The translations under genes were made by a program, and so were the position numbers. The notes under the pieces are model-generated. The model was not told the DNA's origin, did not search any database, and saw only the letters and a program-made list of their open reading frames with translations. A stretch of DNA of 64,000 nt from CAVQMC01 sp963713505 (GTDB lineage Bacteria; Bacteroidota; Ignavibacteria; Ignavibacteriales; Ignavibacteriaceae): the NCBI GenBank assembly GCA_963713505.1, contig CAVQMC010000013.1, positions 1 through 64,000 on the forward strand, given 5' to 3'. Shown here one piece after another: positions 1 to 8,615 of this stretch (position 1 is its first letter; the number at the start of each line of letters is the position of its first letter).

Positions 1-570
1 ACAATAATTTCCAGATACGGTTTTGGTAAAACCACTATGGATGATATAGCCGCTGCCGTAGAAATGAAGAAATCCTCTCTTTATTATTATTATAAAAATA
101 AAGAAGCAATAATAGAAGATGTTGTTATTAAAGAAGCCGGAACATATTTCGAAGAATTAGAGAAAGAACTTAAAAAGTCGGATTCTGCTTATAATAAAAT
201 AATGACTTTTGTAAGCGTCAATATTAAACATTTTATTGAAAAGTTAAACCATTACAATCTTTCTTTAAGTGTATATCTTGAAATTGAACATATACTAAAA
301 GATATGCATAAAAATCTGCATGAGAAAGACAAAGTTATTTTAGAAGATATTATCAACGATGGAATTAAAACCGGAGAATTCAGAAAATGTAATTCTTCAA
401 AAATCACACAATCAGTTCTACAAGTTTTAGAAGCCGTTAAATGCAAAGATTTTTGTGTTAAAAGTACAGTAAAAAAATCCGAAAGTATAACCAAAATTAA
501 CAAGAACTTTGAATATTTATTAACCGTTCTATTGGATGGGTTAATAATGGAAAAAGCACGCAAAAATTAA
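1..570 (+). CDS. TetR/AcrR-family transcriptional regulator, 5' end outside the window
   Basis: The frame is open from base 1, so the N-terminus lies outside the window; the first internal ATG is at 37. The visible N-terminal part, GFGKTTMDDIAAAVEMKKSS followed by LYYYYKNKEAI, is the helix-turn-helix and following helix typical of TetR repressors. The remaining ~130 residues are helical and divergent, as expected of a ligand-binding and dimerisation domain. The stop is 8 bases before the TolC-like gene on the same strand. By inference it is the local regulator of the efflux operon, responding to a pump substrate. Whether it represses or activates, and the ligand, cannot be read from sequence. 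Confidence 0.88.
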   Translation, partial: TIISRYGFGKTTMDDIAAAVEMKKSSLYYYYKNKEAIIEDVVIKEAGTYFEELEKELKKSDSAYNKIMTFVSVNIKHFIEKLNHYNLSLSVYLEIEHILKDMHKNLHEKDKVILEDIINDGIKTGEFRKCNSSKITQSVLQVLEAVKCKDFCVKSTVKKSESITKINKNFEYLLTVLLDGLIMEKARKN

Positions 571-578
571 GAAAAACT

Positions 579-2003
579 ATGATCAGAAATTATTCTTTTA
601 AAGGGAAAAACAGAATGCTGAATAAATTAGTAAATAAAAATCTAATCATTTCATTATTATTATTTTTAACACTGCCGGTATTAAACATTATTGCACAAAC
701 TAAAACAGATAGCACTATCACTTTGACTCTAGATAAAGCTATCTCAATAGCACTGGCAAACAATAGAGATATCCAGCTGTCAATACAAGATGTAAAAAAT
801 GCAAGTGCGCAGATTGATGAAGCTTATGCTGATGTCTGGCCTTCTATAAATTTTACCGGGGATTATGCAAGAAATATAAAATTGCCCGTTTTATTTATTC
901 CTCCTAATACTCCGTTTAATCCTTCTCCAAATACGGAAACATTTTCGCTTGGCGCGAAAAATAGCTACAACCTTGGAGTTACTCTTAATCAAACCTTATT
1001 TAGTTTGAAAGTAAACAAAGCAATTCAAATTGCAGGCGATTATTCCGATTATTTTAAAACTAACGAAACTTCTACAAAACAGGATATTGTATTTCAGGTA
1101 AAACAGACATTTTACTCTATACTGCTAGCTCAAAAACTAGTAGAAGTAAGTCAAAAAGGATATGATGTAGCAAAAGCAAATTATGATAATGTAGAAAAAC
1201 TGTATCAGCAGGGTGTATCATCGGAGTATGATTTTTTGAGAGCCGAAGTTCAATTGGCAAACGTTGAACCTGCGCTTATTGAATCCAAAAACAATTTAAA
1301 GCTTGCAAAAAATTCATTAAAAAATTTGCTGGCGCTTGATTTAAAAAACGATTTAAATATAGTAGGCGAATTTAAACTTGAAGAAATAAGTAAAGAAAAA
1401 TTGGCAGAATCTGATTCTCTTTTAATTAAGAACAATCCAACATTAGAAGGCTTGAAACTGCAGGAATCAATTCTTGATAAAAATATAAGTCTGCAAACCG
1501 CTGGTTATTTTCCTACTCTTGCTGCTTATGCAAATTATACATGGCAAACACAGGACAACACTTTTCATTTCAGCAATTATAATTGGGCAAATACATTTAC
1601 TGTCGGATTAAGACTTTCTGTCCCAATTTTTGATGGTTTCAGAAGAAGTGCTCAAATTCAGCAGGCCGAAATAAATAAAGATAAAGTCGGCTTAACTAAA
1701 ATGAAAGTCGAAGAAGGTTTGAAAATTCAACTGCAGCAATCTGAGTTGAAAATGAAAGAAGCAAAAGAAAGAGTAACTGCTCAAGAAAAAAGTGTTCAGC
1801 AGGCTGAAAGGGCTTTGAAAATTGCACAAACCAGATATAATAACGGAATAGGAACTCAATTAGAAATTCTGGACACACAAAGTGCACTGACACAAACGCA
1901 AACAAATTATGCAAAAGCAATATTTGATTTTTTAATTGCAAAAGCTCAATGGGAAAAAACCATTGGACAAACGAAGTATGAATTGAAAAATAATAATGAA
2001 TAA
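579..2003 (+). CDS. TolC-family outer membrane efflux protein
   Basis: Outer membrane channel of a tripartite efflux system. After a signal peptide (hydrophobic stretch about residues 20-38, ending near NIIAQT) the protein has the two repeated helical halves of the outer membrane efflux protein family: 'ALANNRDIQLSIQDVKNA', long coiled-coil helices, then 'LEILDTQSALTQTQTNYAKA' near the C-terminus. The length of 474 aa is normal. An internal ATG at 615 places the signal peptide at the very N-terminus and may be the true start. It is first of three structural pump genes, with 26 bases to the adaptor gene. Role and location follow from the family; substrates are unknown. Confidence 0.92.
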   Translation: MIRNYSFKGKNRMLNKLVNKNLIISLLLFLTLPVLNIIAQTKTDSTITLTLDKAISIALANNRDIQLSIQDVKNASAQIDEAYADVWPSINFTGDYARNIKLPVLFIPPNTPFNPSPNTETFSLGAKNSYNLGVTLNQTLFSLKVNKAIQIAGDYSDYFKTNETSTKQDIVFQVKQTFYSILLAQKLVEVSQKGYDVAKANYDNVEKLYQQGVSSEYDFLRAEVQLANVEPALIESKNNLKLAKNSLKNLLALDLKNDLNIVGEFKLEEISKEKLAESDSLLIKNNPTLEGLKLQESILDKNISLQTAGYFPTLAAYANYTWQTQDNTFHFSNYNWANTFTVGLRLSVPIFDGFRRSAQIQQAEINKDKVGLTKMKVEEGLKIQLQQSELKMKEAKERVTAQEKSVQQAERALKIAQTRYNNGIGTQLEILDTQSALTQTQTNYAKAIFDFLIAKAQWEKTIGQTKYELKNNNE

Positions 2004-2029
2004 AGAAAATTTAGGAGATTAAAAAGTAT

Positions 2030-3082
2030 ATGCTTACAAAAAGTTTACATAAAAGTTTTTTAGTGACAACAGCAATTCTGACACTATTTCTTTTTGGATG
2101 CAGCAATAAACAAAAAGAAGAAATGCTGCAGAAAAATGAAAAACTTAATCAAATTGTTCCGGTTCAAGTTGTAACTGTCAATAAAAAAAATATTAGCAAT
2201 CAAAAAACTTATTCCGGAAGTATTGAAGGAATTGAGCAAGCAAACATTGTATCTAAAATTGCAGAAAGGGTAATTTCTATAAATTCCAAAGTAGATCAAT
2301 ATATAAGTAAAGGCGATACAATAATTGAACTTGATAAGACCGGTCCTTCATCACAATATCTTCAAGCTGAAGCAAATTATAGCATAGCCAAAAAGAACTT
2401 GGAAAGAATGAAAAATTTACTGCAGGCCGGAGCAATTTCCCAGCAGCAGCTTGATCAAACACAAACAGCATATGATGTTGCAAAAGCAAATTATGAAGCC
2501 GCAAAAAGTACCGTTTTCTTAACTTCGCCAATAAATGGTGTCTTAACAAACGTAAATGTTAATGAGGGAGACTGGGTTAATCCCGGAATGTTAATGGCAA
2601 CAGTTGCAAAAATTAATAAAATGCTTATTAAATTTTATGTAAGTGAAACCGAAGTTCAGGATTTTAGATTAGGCAGTGTAGTTTATATTTATTCTGAATT
2701 TAATCCGGAGAAAAAAGTTAAGGGTACTATTACAGAAATCGCAAAATCTGCTTCCAGTGATTCAAGAACTTTTCAGATCAAAGCGGAGTTTACTAACACA
2801 AAAGATAATTTTTACAAGCCGGGAATGTTTGTAAAAGTTAATGCAGTACTTGAAACTTTAAATGATGTCGTTGTGGTTCCTAATGAATCAATCGTTCATA
2901 CTGATCAAGAAGATTATGTTTATATCATTAAAAACAACAAAGCAAATAAAAAAGATATTAAAACCGGGATTTCCAATGGAGATTTTACGGAAATTAAAAA
3001 CGGGATAAATGTTGGCGATACTTTAGTATATGTTGGCATGAATAATTTAAACAACGGAACTCAAGTATCGATTGTAAATTAA
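2030..3082 (+). CDS. RND efflux periplasmic adaptor (membrane fusion) lipoprotein
   Basis: The N-terminal signal ends in a lipobox, LFGC with Cys24, so the protein should be lipid-anchored and periplasmic. A biotinyl-lipoyl-like half motif, a helical hairpin (about residues 100-160, rich in Gln and Ala), a second lipoyl half beginning 'FLTSPINGVLTNVNVNEGDW', and a beta-barrel and membrane-proximal domain follow in the order standard for HlyD/AcrA adaptors. Its 350 aa are typical. It lies between the TolC-like and AcrB-like genes on one strand with short gaps, so one operon is very likely. It should link the inner membrane pump to the outer membrane channel. Confidence 0.93.
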   Translation: MLTKSLHKSFLVTTAILTLFLFGCSNKQKEEMLQKNEKLNQIVPVQVVTVNKKNISNQKTYSGSIEGIEQANIVSKIAERVISINSKVDQYISKGDTIIELDKTGPSSQYLQAEANYSIAKKNLERMKNLLQAGAISQQQLDQTQTAYDVAKANYEAAKSTVFLTSPINGVLTNVNVNEGDWVNPGMLMATVAKINKMLIKFYVSETEVQDFRLGSVVYIYSEFNPEKKVKGTITEIAKSASSDSRTFQIKAEFTNTKDNFYKPGMFVKVNAVLETLNDVVVVPNESIVHTDQEDYVYIIKNNKANKKDIKTGISNGDFTEIKNGINVGDTLVYVGMNNLNNGTQVSIVN

Positions 3083-3106
3083 TAAAAGAAAAAAGGTTTT
3101 GAATAA

Positions 3107-6100
3107 ATGAAATTAGCTGATGTATCCATAAGAAGACCGGTATTTACAACAATGATTGTAATTGCATTACTGGTTCTTGGTATATTTTCATTTTATAAAT
3201 TAAACGTGGATCAATATCCTAATGTTGATATACCTGTAGTTGTTATTACAACTGCCTTGCCAGGTGCAGGTCCGGAACAAATTGAATCGGATGTTACAAA
3301 AGTAATTGAAGATGCCGTTAATTCTGTCGAAGGTGTTGATCATATTTCCTCTACATCTCAAGAAGGATTATCGATAATAATTATTCAATTTAAATTGGAA
3401 ATTGACGGTAAAGCCGCAGCACAGGATGTAAGAGAAAAAGTATCTGCAATAAGAGCACAATTACCTGATGACACCAAAGATCCAGTCATTCAAAGATATG
3501 ATCCGGCAAGTCAGCCGATTGTAACTTTGACTGTTTCCGGGCAGCGAAGTGAAAAAGATATTACAACATTTGCAAAGGATGTAATTAAACCGCAATTTGA
3601 AAATATTCCCGGTGTTGGTTCTGTTGATCTGGTCGGCGGTGCTGAAAGGGAAATTTTAATTGAAGCTGATGCAGAAAGATTAAAAGCCAGAGGTTTATCG
3701 ATTAATGATGTTATTCAGGCAGTCGGGTCGCAGAATGTTGAAATTCCCGGCGGAAATTTGATTAAAGGCAGAAGACAGTTAACCGTAAGAACTATGGGAA
3801 AATTTACCAATGTTCAAAATTTTAATAACATTGTGGTTTCCAGTAATCAAGGACAGATTGTCTATTTGGGTGATGTAGCCAGTGTTTATGACAGCACAAA
3901 ATTAAAAACTAGTTTAACGAGATTAAATGGAAAAGTCGCTGTTGGCTTGGATATTAAAAAACAATCGGGCAGCAACACCGTAGAGGTTGCGGATGGTGTA
4001 AAAAAAGAGCTTGAAACTTTAAGAAAAAGTTTACCCAGTGATATCAAGATTACAATTGCGCGAGATAATAGTAAGTTTATTAGAAGCTCTATTGATGATG
4101 TACTTTTCGATCTTATTTACGGAGCAATATTAGCGGTACTTGTTATTTATTTATTCCTGGCCAACTTTAGAGCAACAATTATTAGTGCATTTGCTCTTCC
4201 TACATCCATAATTGCCAGTTTTATTTTGATGTACGCTCTTGGCTTTACATTAAACGTAATGTCCTTACTTGCGCTATCACTCGCGGTTGGATTATTGATT
4301 GATGATGCAATAGTGGTGATTGAAAATATTTACAGACATATGGATGAGGGAGAAACTCCCCTGGAAGCAGCAAGAGCAGCTAGCGATGAAATAGGTCTAG
4401 CTGTTATGGCAGTAACTTTAACTTTAGTTGCAGTATTCGTTCCGGTTGCATTTATGCCGGGAATTGTAGGTAGATTTTTCTTCCAATTCGGAATGACCGT
4501 AACAGTTGCTGTTCTTGTTTCTTTATTTATTGCATTCAGTTTAACACCTATGCTTTCTTCAAAATGGCTCAAACCAACTGATGAAGGTTCGACAAAAAAA
4601 GGAAATATATTTCAAAAAGGACTGTATTATTTCAATCACTTTTTTGAATACTTAAGTGATAAATACAAAAGTATGCTTAGCTGGTCGTTAAACCACAGAT
4701 GGACAGTTGTATTTGCGTCAATAGCAATTTTTGTACTAAGTATTTACTTGGGTAAGTTTTTAGGTTCTGAATTTTTCCCACAACAGGATCAAGGTGAATT
4801 TACAATAACAATTGATGCTGCACCGGGAACTTCAATCGAAGGGACTGATCACATTGCAGAAAAAATCGAAAAAATAGTAGAGAAAAAGAAAGGTGTAACG
4901 ACTGTACTTACAACAATTGGTTCAGGTAATGATCCTGTAAATAAAGGTCAGATTCTTATAAAATTAATTCCTAAAAACGATAGAAATTACAGCGTTTTCG
5001 ATTTCATTAATGATCTAAGGTTTGATCTTAGTAAAGTTTCCGGTGCAGATGTAAGTTTAGGAATTCCCGGCGGACCGGGCGGAAATCAAAAACCGGTTAT
5101 ATTCAGTGTAAGAGGCCCTAACTTAAATAAATTACAAGTTATTGCTGATTCAGTTGAACACATCGTTAAAACAACTCCTGGTGCTGTTGATGTTGAAAAT
5201 TCATATGAAGCTTCAAAACCGGAAGTTAAAATTAGAATTGCGCGGGATAAAGCTGCTGTGCTAGGCGTAAATCCTCAATTAATTGCTACTTCAGTAAGAG
5301 CTATGGTAGATGGTTATGTTGCTTCTAAATACCAAGAAGGTAATGAACAATATGATGTCAGAGTTCAGGTAAAAAAATCGGATAGAACCGATATACAAGA
5401 ATTAAAAAACTTAACTATAAAAAGTACACATAAAACACTAACTGGCGGCCCAATTCTTCTACCTTTAAGTAATTTAACTTTTATTGATGAAGGAACGGGA
5501 CCATCTTCAATAAATCGTTACGATAGGCAAAGAGAAATAAGAATTGATGCAAATACTTCAGGGAAATTGTTGGGAGAAGTATTAGGCTCAGCTCAAGCTA
5601 GAATTAAAAAATTAGATCTTCCTTCCGGTTACAGTGTTCAAGTTGCCGGAACAGGACAAACGCAGGCTGAATCCTTTGTAAATATATTTATTTCTCTTGT
5701 TCTTGCAATTATATTTGTATATATAGTTTTAGGAGCGCAGTTCGAAAGTTTTGTTTATCCTTTTTCAATCATGCTTGCGCTTCCAATGGCCGTAATTGGT
5801 GCTATACTTTCATTAATTGCGTTCGGCGGTTCAATGTCTGTAATGTCATTAATAGGTATAATAATGCTGATGGGTTTGGTAACGAAAAACGGTATTCTGC
5901 TTGTTGACTATATAAATATCCAAAGGGACAGAGGTCAAAATAGAAGAGATGCAATTATGACTGCAGCTCCTACAAGATTACGACCGATTCTTATGACAAC
6001 TTTTGCAATTATTTTTGGTATGATCCCGGTTGCGTTTTCATTCGGTGAAGGTTCTGAAATAAGATCTCCTATGGGACAGGCAGTAATCGGAGGTATGATA

Positions 6101-6232
6101 ACTTCTACTATTCTTACATTATTTGTTGTACCGATTGTATATACAATTTTAGATGATTTTTCATTCAAAAAAATATTTAGGATATTTTCCAGAAATAAAA
6201 ACAATAATTTAAATCAGGCTGAGGGGCAATAA
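3107..6232 (+). CDS. RND multidrug efflux pump inner membrane transporter (AcrB/HAE1 type)
   Basis: At 1041 aa this has the full AcrB layout: an N-terminal membrane helix, periplasmic porter domain, six helices, a second porter domain and six more helices. The proton-relay residues of hydrophobe exporters are visible: the aspartate pair D399-D400 in 'LLIDDAIVVIEN' and the lysine K927 in 'LVTKNGILLVDY'. The conserved start 'VSIRRPVFTTMIVIALLVLG' is also present. It should pump hydrophobic or amphiphilic compounds out of the periplasm or membrane in exchange for protons. It follows the adaptor by 24 bases and its stop codon abuts the next start, indicating translational coupling. Confidence 0.96.
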   Translation: MKLADVSIRRPVFTTMIVIALLVLGIFSFYKLNVDQYPNVDIPVVVITTALPGAGPEQIESDVTKVIEDAVNSVEGVDHISSTSQEGLSIIIIQFKLEIDGKAAAQDVREKVSAIRAQLPDDTKDPVIQRYDPASQPIVTLTVSGQRSEKDITTFAKDVIKPQFENIPGVGSVDLVGGAEREILIEADAERLKARGLSINDVIQAVGSQNVEIPGGNLIKGRRQLTVRTMGKFTNVQNFNNIVVSSNQGQIVYLGDVASVYDSTKLKTSLTRLNGKVAVGLDIKKQSGSNTVEVADGVKKELETLRKSLPSDIKITIARDNSKFIRSSIDDVLFDLIYGAILAVLVIYLFLANFRATIISAFALPTSIIASFILMYALGFTLNVMSLLALSLAVGLLIDDAIVVIENIYRHMDEGETPLEAARAASDEIGLAVMAVTLTLVAVFVPVAFMPGIVGRFFFQFGMTVTVAVLVSLFIAFSLTPMLSSKWLKPTDEGSTKKGNIFQKGLYYFNHFFEYLSDKYKSMLSWSLNHRWTVVFASIAIFVLSIYLGKFLGSEFFPQQDQGEFTITIDAAPGTSIEGTDHIAEKIEKIVEKKKGVTTVLTTIGSGNDPVNKGQILIKLIPKNDRNYSVFDFINDLRFDLSKVSGADVSLGIPGGPGGNQKPVIFSVRGPNLNKLQVIADSVEHIVKTTPGAVDVENSYEASKPEVKIRIARDKAAVLGVNPQLIATSVRAMVDGYVASKYQEGNEQYDVRVQVKKSDRTDIQELKNLTIKSTHKTLTGGPILLPLSNLTFIDEGTGPSSINRYDRQREIRIDANTSGKLLGEVLGSAQARIKKLDLPSGYSVQVAGTGQTQAESFVNIFISLVLAIIFVYIVLGAQFESFVYPFSIMLALPMAVIGAILSLIAFGGSMSVMSLIGIIMLMGLVTKNGILLVDYINIQRDRGQNRRDAIMTAAPTRLRPILMTTFAIIFGMIPVAFSFGEGSEIRSPMGQAVIGGMITSTILTLFVVPIVYTILDDFSFKKIFRIFSRNKNNNLNQAEGQ

Positions 6233-6535
6233 ATGAAAATTTCATTCTTAGTTTATCATGATATTCTTGAAGACAGAGTAATAAAATTATTAAATGAATT
6301 GAAGATAGATACTTATTCGGAATGGGAAAATGTTAAGGGTAAATTATTTCATGATGCGGAACCTCATCTTGGAACTCGTTCATTTCCGGGACATGATATA
6401 ATAAGACTTATTCCGTTTGAAGCTGAAGAAAAACTAAATAACTTAATCTCTTCAATTCATGAGTTCAATAAAGATGCACAAAAAAAGGAAGATGAAATTC
6501 GAATGTTTCTGCTTCCTCTTGAAAGAATAGTCTAA
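6233..6535 (+). CDS. Small protein of the efflux operon, possibly PII/CutA-like fold
   Basis: The ATG follows the pump's TAA without a spacer base, so it is translated with the efflux operon. The 100-aa protein has no signal peptide or membrane segment. Its predicted pattern is strand (MKISFLVYH), helix (residues 11-24), strand plus loop (25-52), strand (57-62), helix (64-82) and strand (90-98). That pattern and length resemble PII/CutA-type trimeric ferredoxin-like proteins, some of which accompany RND pumps. This is a fold-level resemblance only: I see no diagnostic nucleotide-binding motif, so the function is unassigned. A cytoplasmic sensor or modulator of the pump is a reasonable guess. 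Confidence 0.8.
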   Translation: MKISFLVYHDILEDRVIKLLNELKIDTYSEWENVKGKLFHDAEPHLGTRSFPGHDIIRLIPFEAEEKLNNLISSIHEFNKDAQKKEDEIRMFLLPLERIV

Positions 6536-6542
6536 ATCATTT

Positions 6543-6637
6543 AACCCTTTTTCGTTAGAAGAAAATTATTTCTTTCTATTTTTATTCAAAATGAATAAAA
6601 ACAACTATAATAATTTACTAACGGAAAAGGGTTTTTT
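6543..6637. repeat. Nested inverted repeat between convergent genes, possible terminator or small mobile palindrome
   Basis: The outer arms AACCCTTTTTCGTTAG (6543-6558) and CTAACGGAAAAGGGTT (6618-6633) pair over 16 positions with one G-U. Inside them a second, perfect palindrome has arms TTTTTATTCA and TGAATAAAAA around a 3-base loop. The right outer arm runs into six T residues, so the structure could terminate the efflux operon on the plus strand. The large spacing between outer arms is unusual for an intrinsic terminator. A MITE-like remnant or RNA structure is the alternative. Confidence 0.6.
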
Positions 6638-6759
6638 ATGAAAAACAAGATATTATTAAAACCGCTGCAGCTGCTATGAAGTGTATTGATCAATTTTCAA
6701 ATTTTGTATGTCTATAAAGTTAAGGCAAGCCTGAATTATTTTTATTAATCAAAATGTTT

Positions 6760-7128
6760 TTAGGTAAATGCATTTACGTAGTGTTCAATTTTGGGTTTTT
6801 GTTTCTCGAGCAATAATACAGTAACAACATCAAATCTGCAATTCGCTTCAGTAATATTTTTATCATATAAATATAGTTCAGCTATTTTTTTTATTTGTTT
6901 AATTTTATTTTTTGTAATTGCATATTCCGGCGGACCGTACTCTAAATTTTTTCTGGATTTTACTTCTACAAAAACCAGATAATCTACTTCAGGATCTTTA
7001 GCAATAATATCCAATTCACCTTTTCCATATCTGTAATTTCTTTCGATTATTTCGTAGCCTTTTTTCTCTAGTAACTCTACGGCTAATTCTTCACCCTCAT
7101 CGCCGAATTCTTTTGTTGCTTTGGACAT
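6760..7128 (-). CDS. YraN family (UPF0102) endonuclease-like protein
   Basis: The 122-aa length is standard for the family. The signature of a restriction-endonuclease-like fold is present: 'GEEGEELAVELLEKKGYEI'-type N-terminus (here GDEGEELAVELLEKKGYEI), then 'GELDIIAKD' and 'FVEVKSRK', which supply the D and ExK active-site residues of PD-(D/E)xK nucleases. The biochemical role is poorly defined in the family; a DNA or Holliday-junction-related role has been proposed. It lies 11 bases downstream of rnhB on the same strand, a gene pairing that is common in bacteria. Confidence 0.92.
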   Translation of the reverse strand: MSKATKEFGDEGEELAVELLEKKGYEIIERNYRYGKGELDIIAKDPEVDYLVFVEVKSRKNLEYGPPEYAITKNKIKQIKKIAELYLYDKNITEANCRFDVVTVLLLEKQKPKIEHYVNAFT

Positions 7129-7139
7129 TTAATATCCAA

Positions 7140-7769
7140 TTATTTTTCTAAAAATTCTATTTCAGTCTGAACTTCAGGAGCTAAGATTTTTCTTAAAAAA
7201 GTTTTTCTATGAAGAGGTGTTGGTCCGTAATTTCTTATTGCTTGAATATGAGCTTTTGTTGCGTAACCTTTATTCTGGGACCAAAGATATTCCGGAAATT
7301 TCGGACAGAGTCTTTTCATAATTCTGTCTCTTGTAACTTTTGCAATTATAGAGGCCGCAGCAATGCTGAAGGATTTTGCATCTCCATCAACAATTGTAAT
7401 TAAAGGAATTTCGCTTTTAAATTTCTGATTTCCATCAACTAGTATTAAATCCGGTTTAGTTTTTAGCCTGCTGACTGCAACCGACATCGAAAGTAATGAA
7501 GCTTGAAGAATATTTATTTTATCAATTTGTCCGTGTGAAATTACGGAAACAGAATAATCAATTGCTTTGGAAATAATTTTGGGAATAAGCTTTTCTCTTT
7601 CAGCTTCAGTTAAAAGCTTGGAATCTTTAACTCCACGAATTGAAATATTTTGCGGAAAAATAACCGCAGCACTAACGACAGGCCCGGCTAAAGGTCCGCG
7701 CCCAACCTCATCAACACCTGCAATGAATTGTATTTTTTCTGAAAGGAAATTTTTATCGAATTTATTCAT
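7140..7769 (-). CDS. rnhB: Ribonuclease HII
   Basis: RNase HII cleaves RNA in RNA-DNA hybrids and removes single misincorporated ribonucleotides from DNA. The catalytic block 'AGVDEVGRGPLAGPVV' holds the first Asp-Glu pair. 'GVKDSKLL', 'ILVDGN', 'IVDGDAKSFSIAAASIIAKV' and 'LWSQNKGYATKAH' are the remaining conserved RNase HII blocks. The 209-aa length is typical. The start overlaps the stop of the UbiA-like gene by 4 bases (7766-7769), so the two are translationally coupled. Confidence 0.97.
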   Translation of the reverse strand: MNKFDKNFLSEKIQFIAGVDEVGRGPLAGPVVSAAVIFPQNISIRGVKDSKLLTEAEREKLIPKIISKAIDYSVSVISHGQIDKINILQASLLSMSVAVSRLKTKPDLILVDGNQKFKSEIPLITIVDGDAKSFSIAAASIIAKVTRDRIMKRLCPKFPEYLWSQNKGYATKAHIQAIRNYGPTPLHRKTFLRKILAPEVQTEIEFLEK

Positions 7770-8611
7770 TTACCCAGAAAGATTGCTGCTAATCCGAAAA
7801 TCATATCTAATTTTAAAATATTACTGATCTTATTCAAGTTTTTTTTGTCGTGATTAACAAATAAAATTCTATTTAAATAAATTAATAATGGATTAACAAT
7901 TACCAAAATAATAATAAAATAAACTACGTTATAAATTTTATAAAAATATGGATACAATGTAAAAAGGATTAAAACAAGTCTCAAGACAAGAATTGTTTTT
8001 TTTGCAGTATTAAATCCAAATACGGCAGGGAAAGTAAAAATTCCGGTTTGTTTATCCCCTTCAAAGTCTTCCATATCTTTTACAATTTCTCGAATTAAAT
8101 TGATAAGAAATGCAAACATCGCCGGGATAATAACTCCATATGGATTTTGAACAGCAACTCCGCCATACATAAATGTCATACCTGTTAAAAATGCAACGAC
8201 AATATTTCCAAGCAAAGGCATTTTCTTTAAACTGTAAGAATAAAGAAATAATAAAGCTAAAGAAAGAAGAACTATATAAAATGAGATTATATTTATATAA
8301 ATGGCTAATAGGAGTGAAACTACTGATAAAAAAATGCTAAAAGTAATGGCTTCTTTTTTCGACAAGAGTTCAATTACTAGCATTCTTCCTGGATGATTGA
8401 GTTTGTCTGCATCAACATCAAAAACATCATTGATTATGTTTCCGAATGATGCTGTAAATGCGGCACTAAAACAGGCAAGAAGAATATTTTGAATCGGGAA
8501 AGTACCTATTGTTCCGATAATTCCCGCAACTAAAACTGAAAAAAATGTAATTAAAAAATTGATTGGCCTGATTATTTTTATATAAGCAAAAAGTTTTTGT
8601 GAAATATTCAT
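7766..8611 (-). CDS. UbiA-family prenyltransferase
   Basis: An integral membrane protein of 281 aa with about eight hydrophobic segments. It carries the two aspartate-rich motifs of the UbiA superfamily: 'NIINDVFDVDADKLNHPGR' (about residues 59-77) and 'DMEDFEGDKQTG' (about 179-190), which bind prenyl diphosphate through Mg2+. The sequence is closest in style to the geranylgeranylglycerol-phosphate geranylgeranyltransferase-like group often named in Bacteroidota, rather than to 4-hydroxybenzoate or chlorophyll enzymes. The acceptor cannot be decided here. It sits between an Omp85 gene (4-base gap) and rnhB (4-base overlap). Confidence 0.9.
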   Translation of the reverse strand: MNISQKLFAYIKIIRPINFLITFFSVLVAGIIGTIGTFPIQNILLACFSAAFTASFGNIINDVFDVDADKLNHPGRMLVIELLSKKEAITFSIFLSVVSLLLAIYINIISFYIVLLSLALLFLYSYSLKKMPLLGNIVVAFLTGMTFMYGGVAVQNPYGVIIPAMFAFLINLIREIVKDMEDFEGDKQTGIFTFPAVFGFNTAKKTILVLRLVLILFTLYPYFYKIYNVVYFIIILVIVNPLLIYLNRILFVNHDKKNLNKISNILKLDMIFGLAAIFLGK

Positions 8612-8615
8612 CTAT

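Noticed and set aside
6638..6715. Short peptide frames after the palindrome (MKNKILLKPLQLL and an alternative frame)
   Set aside because: Too short, with no ribosome-binding site or similarity that I can defend; possibly a remnant.
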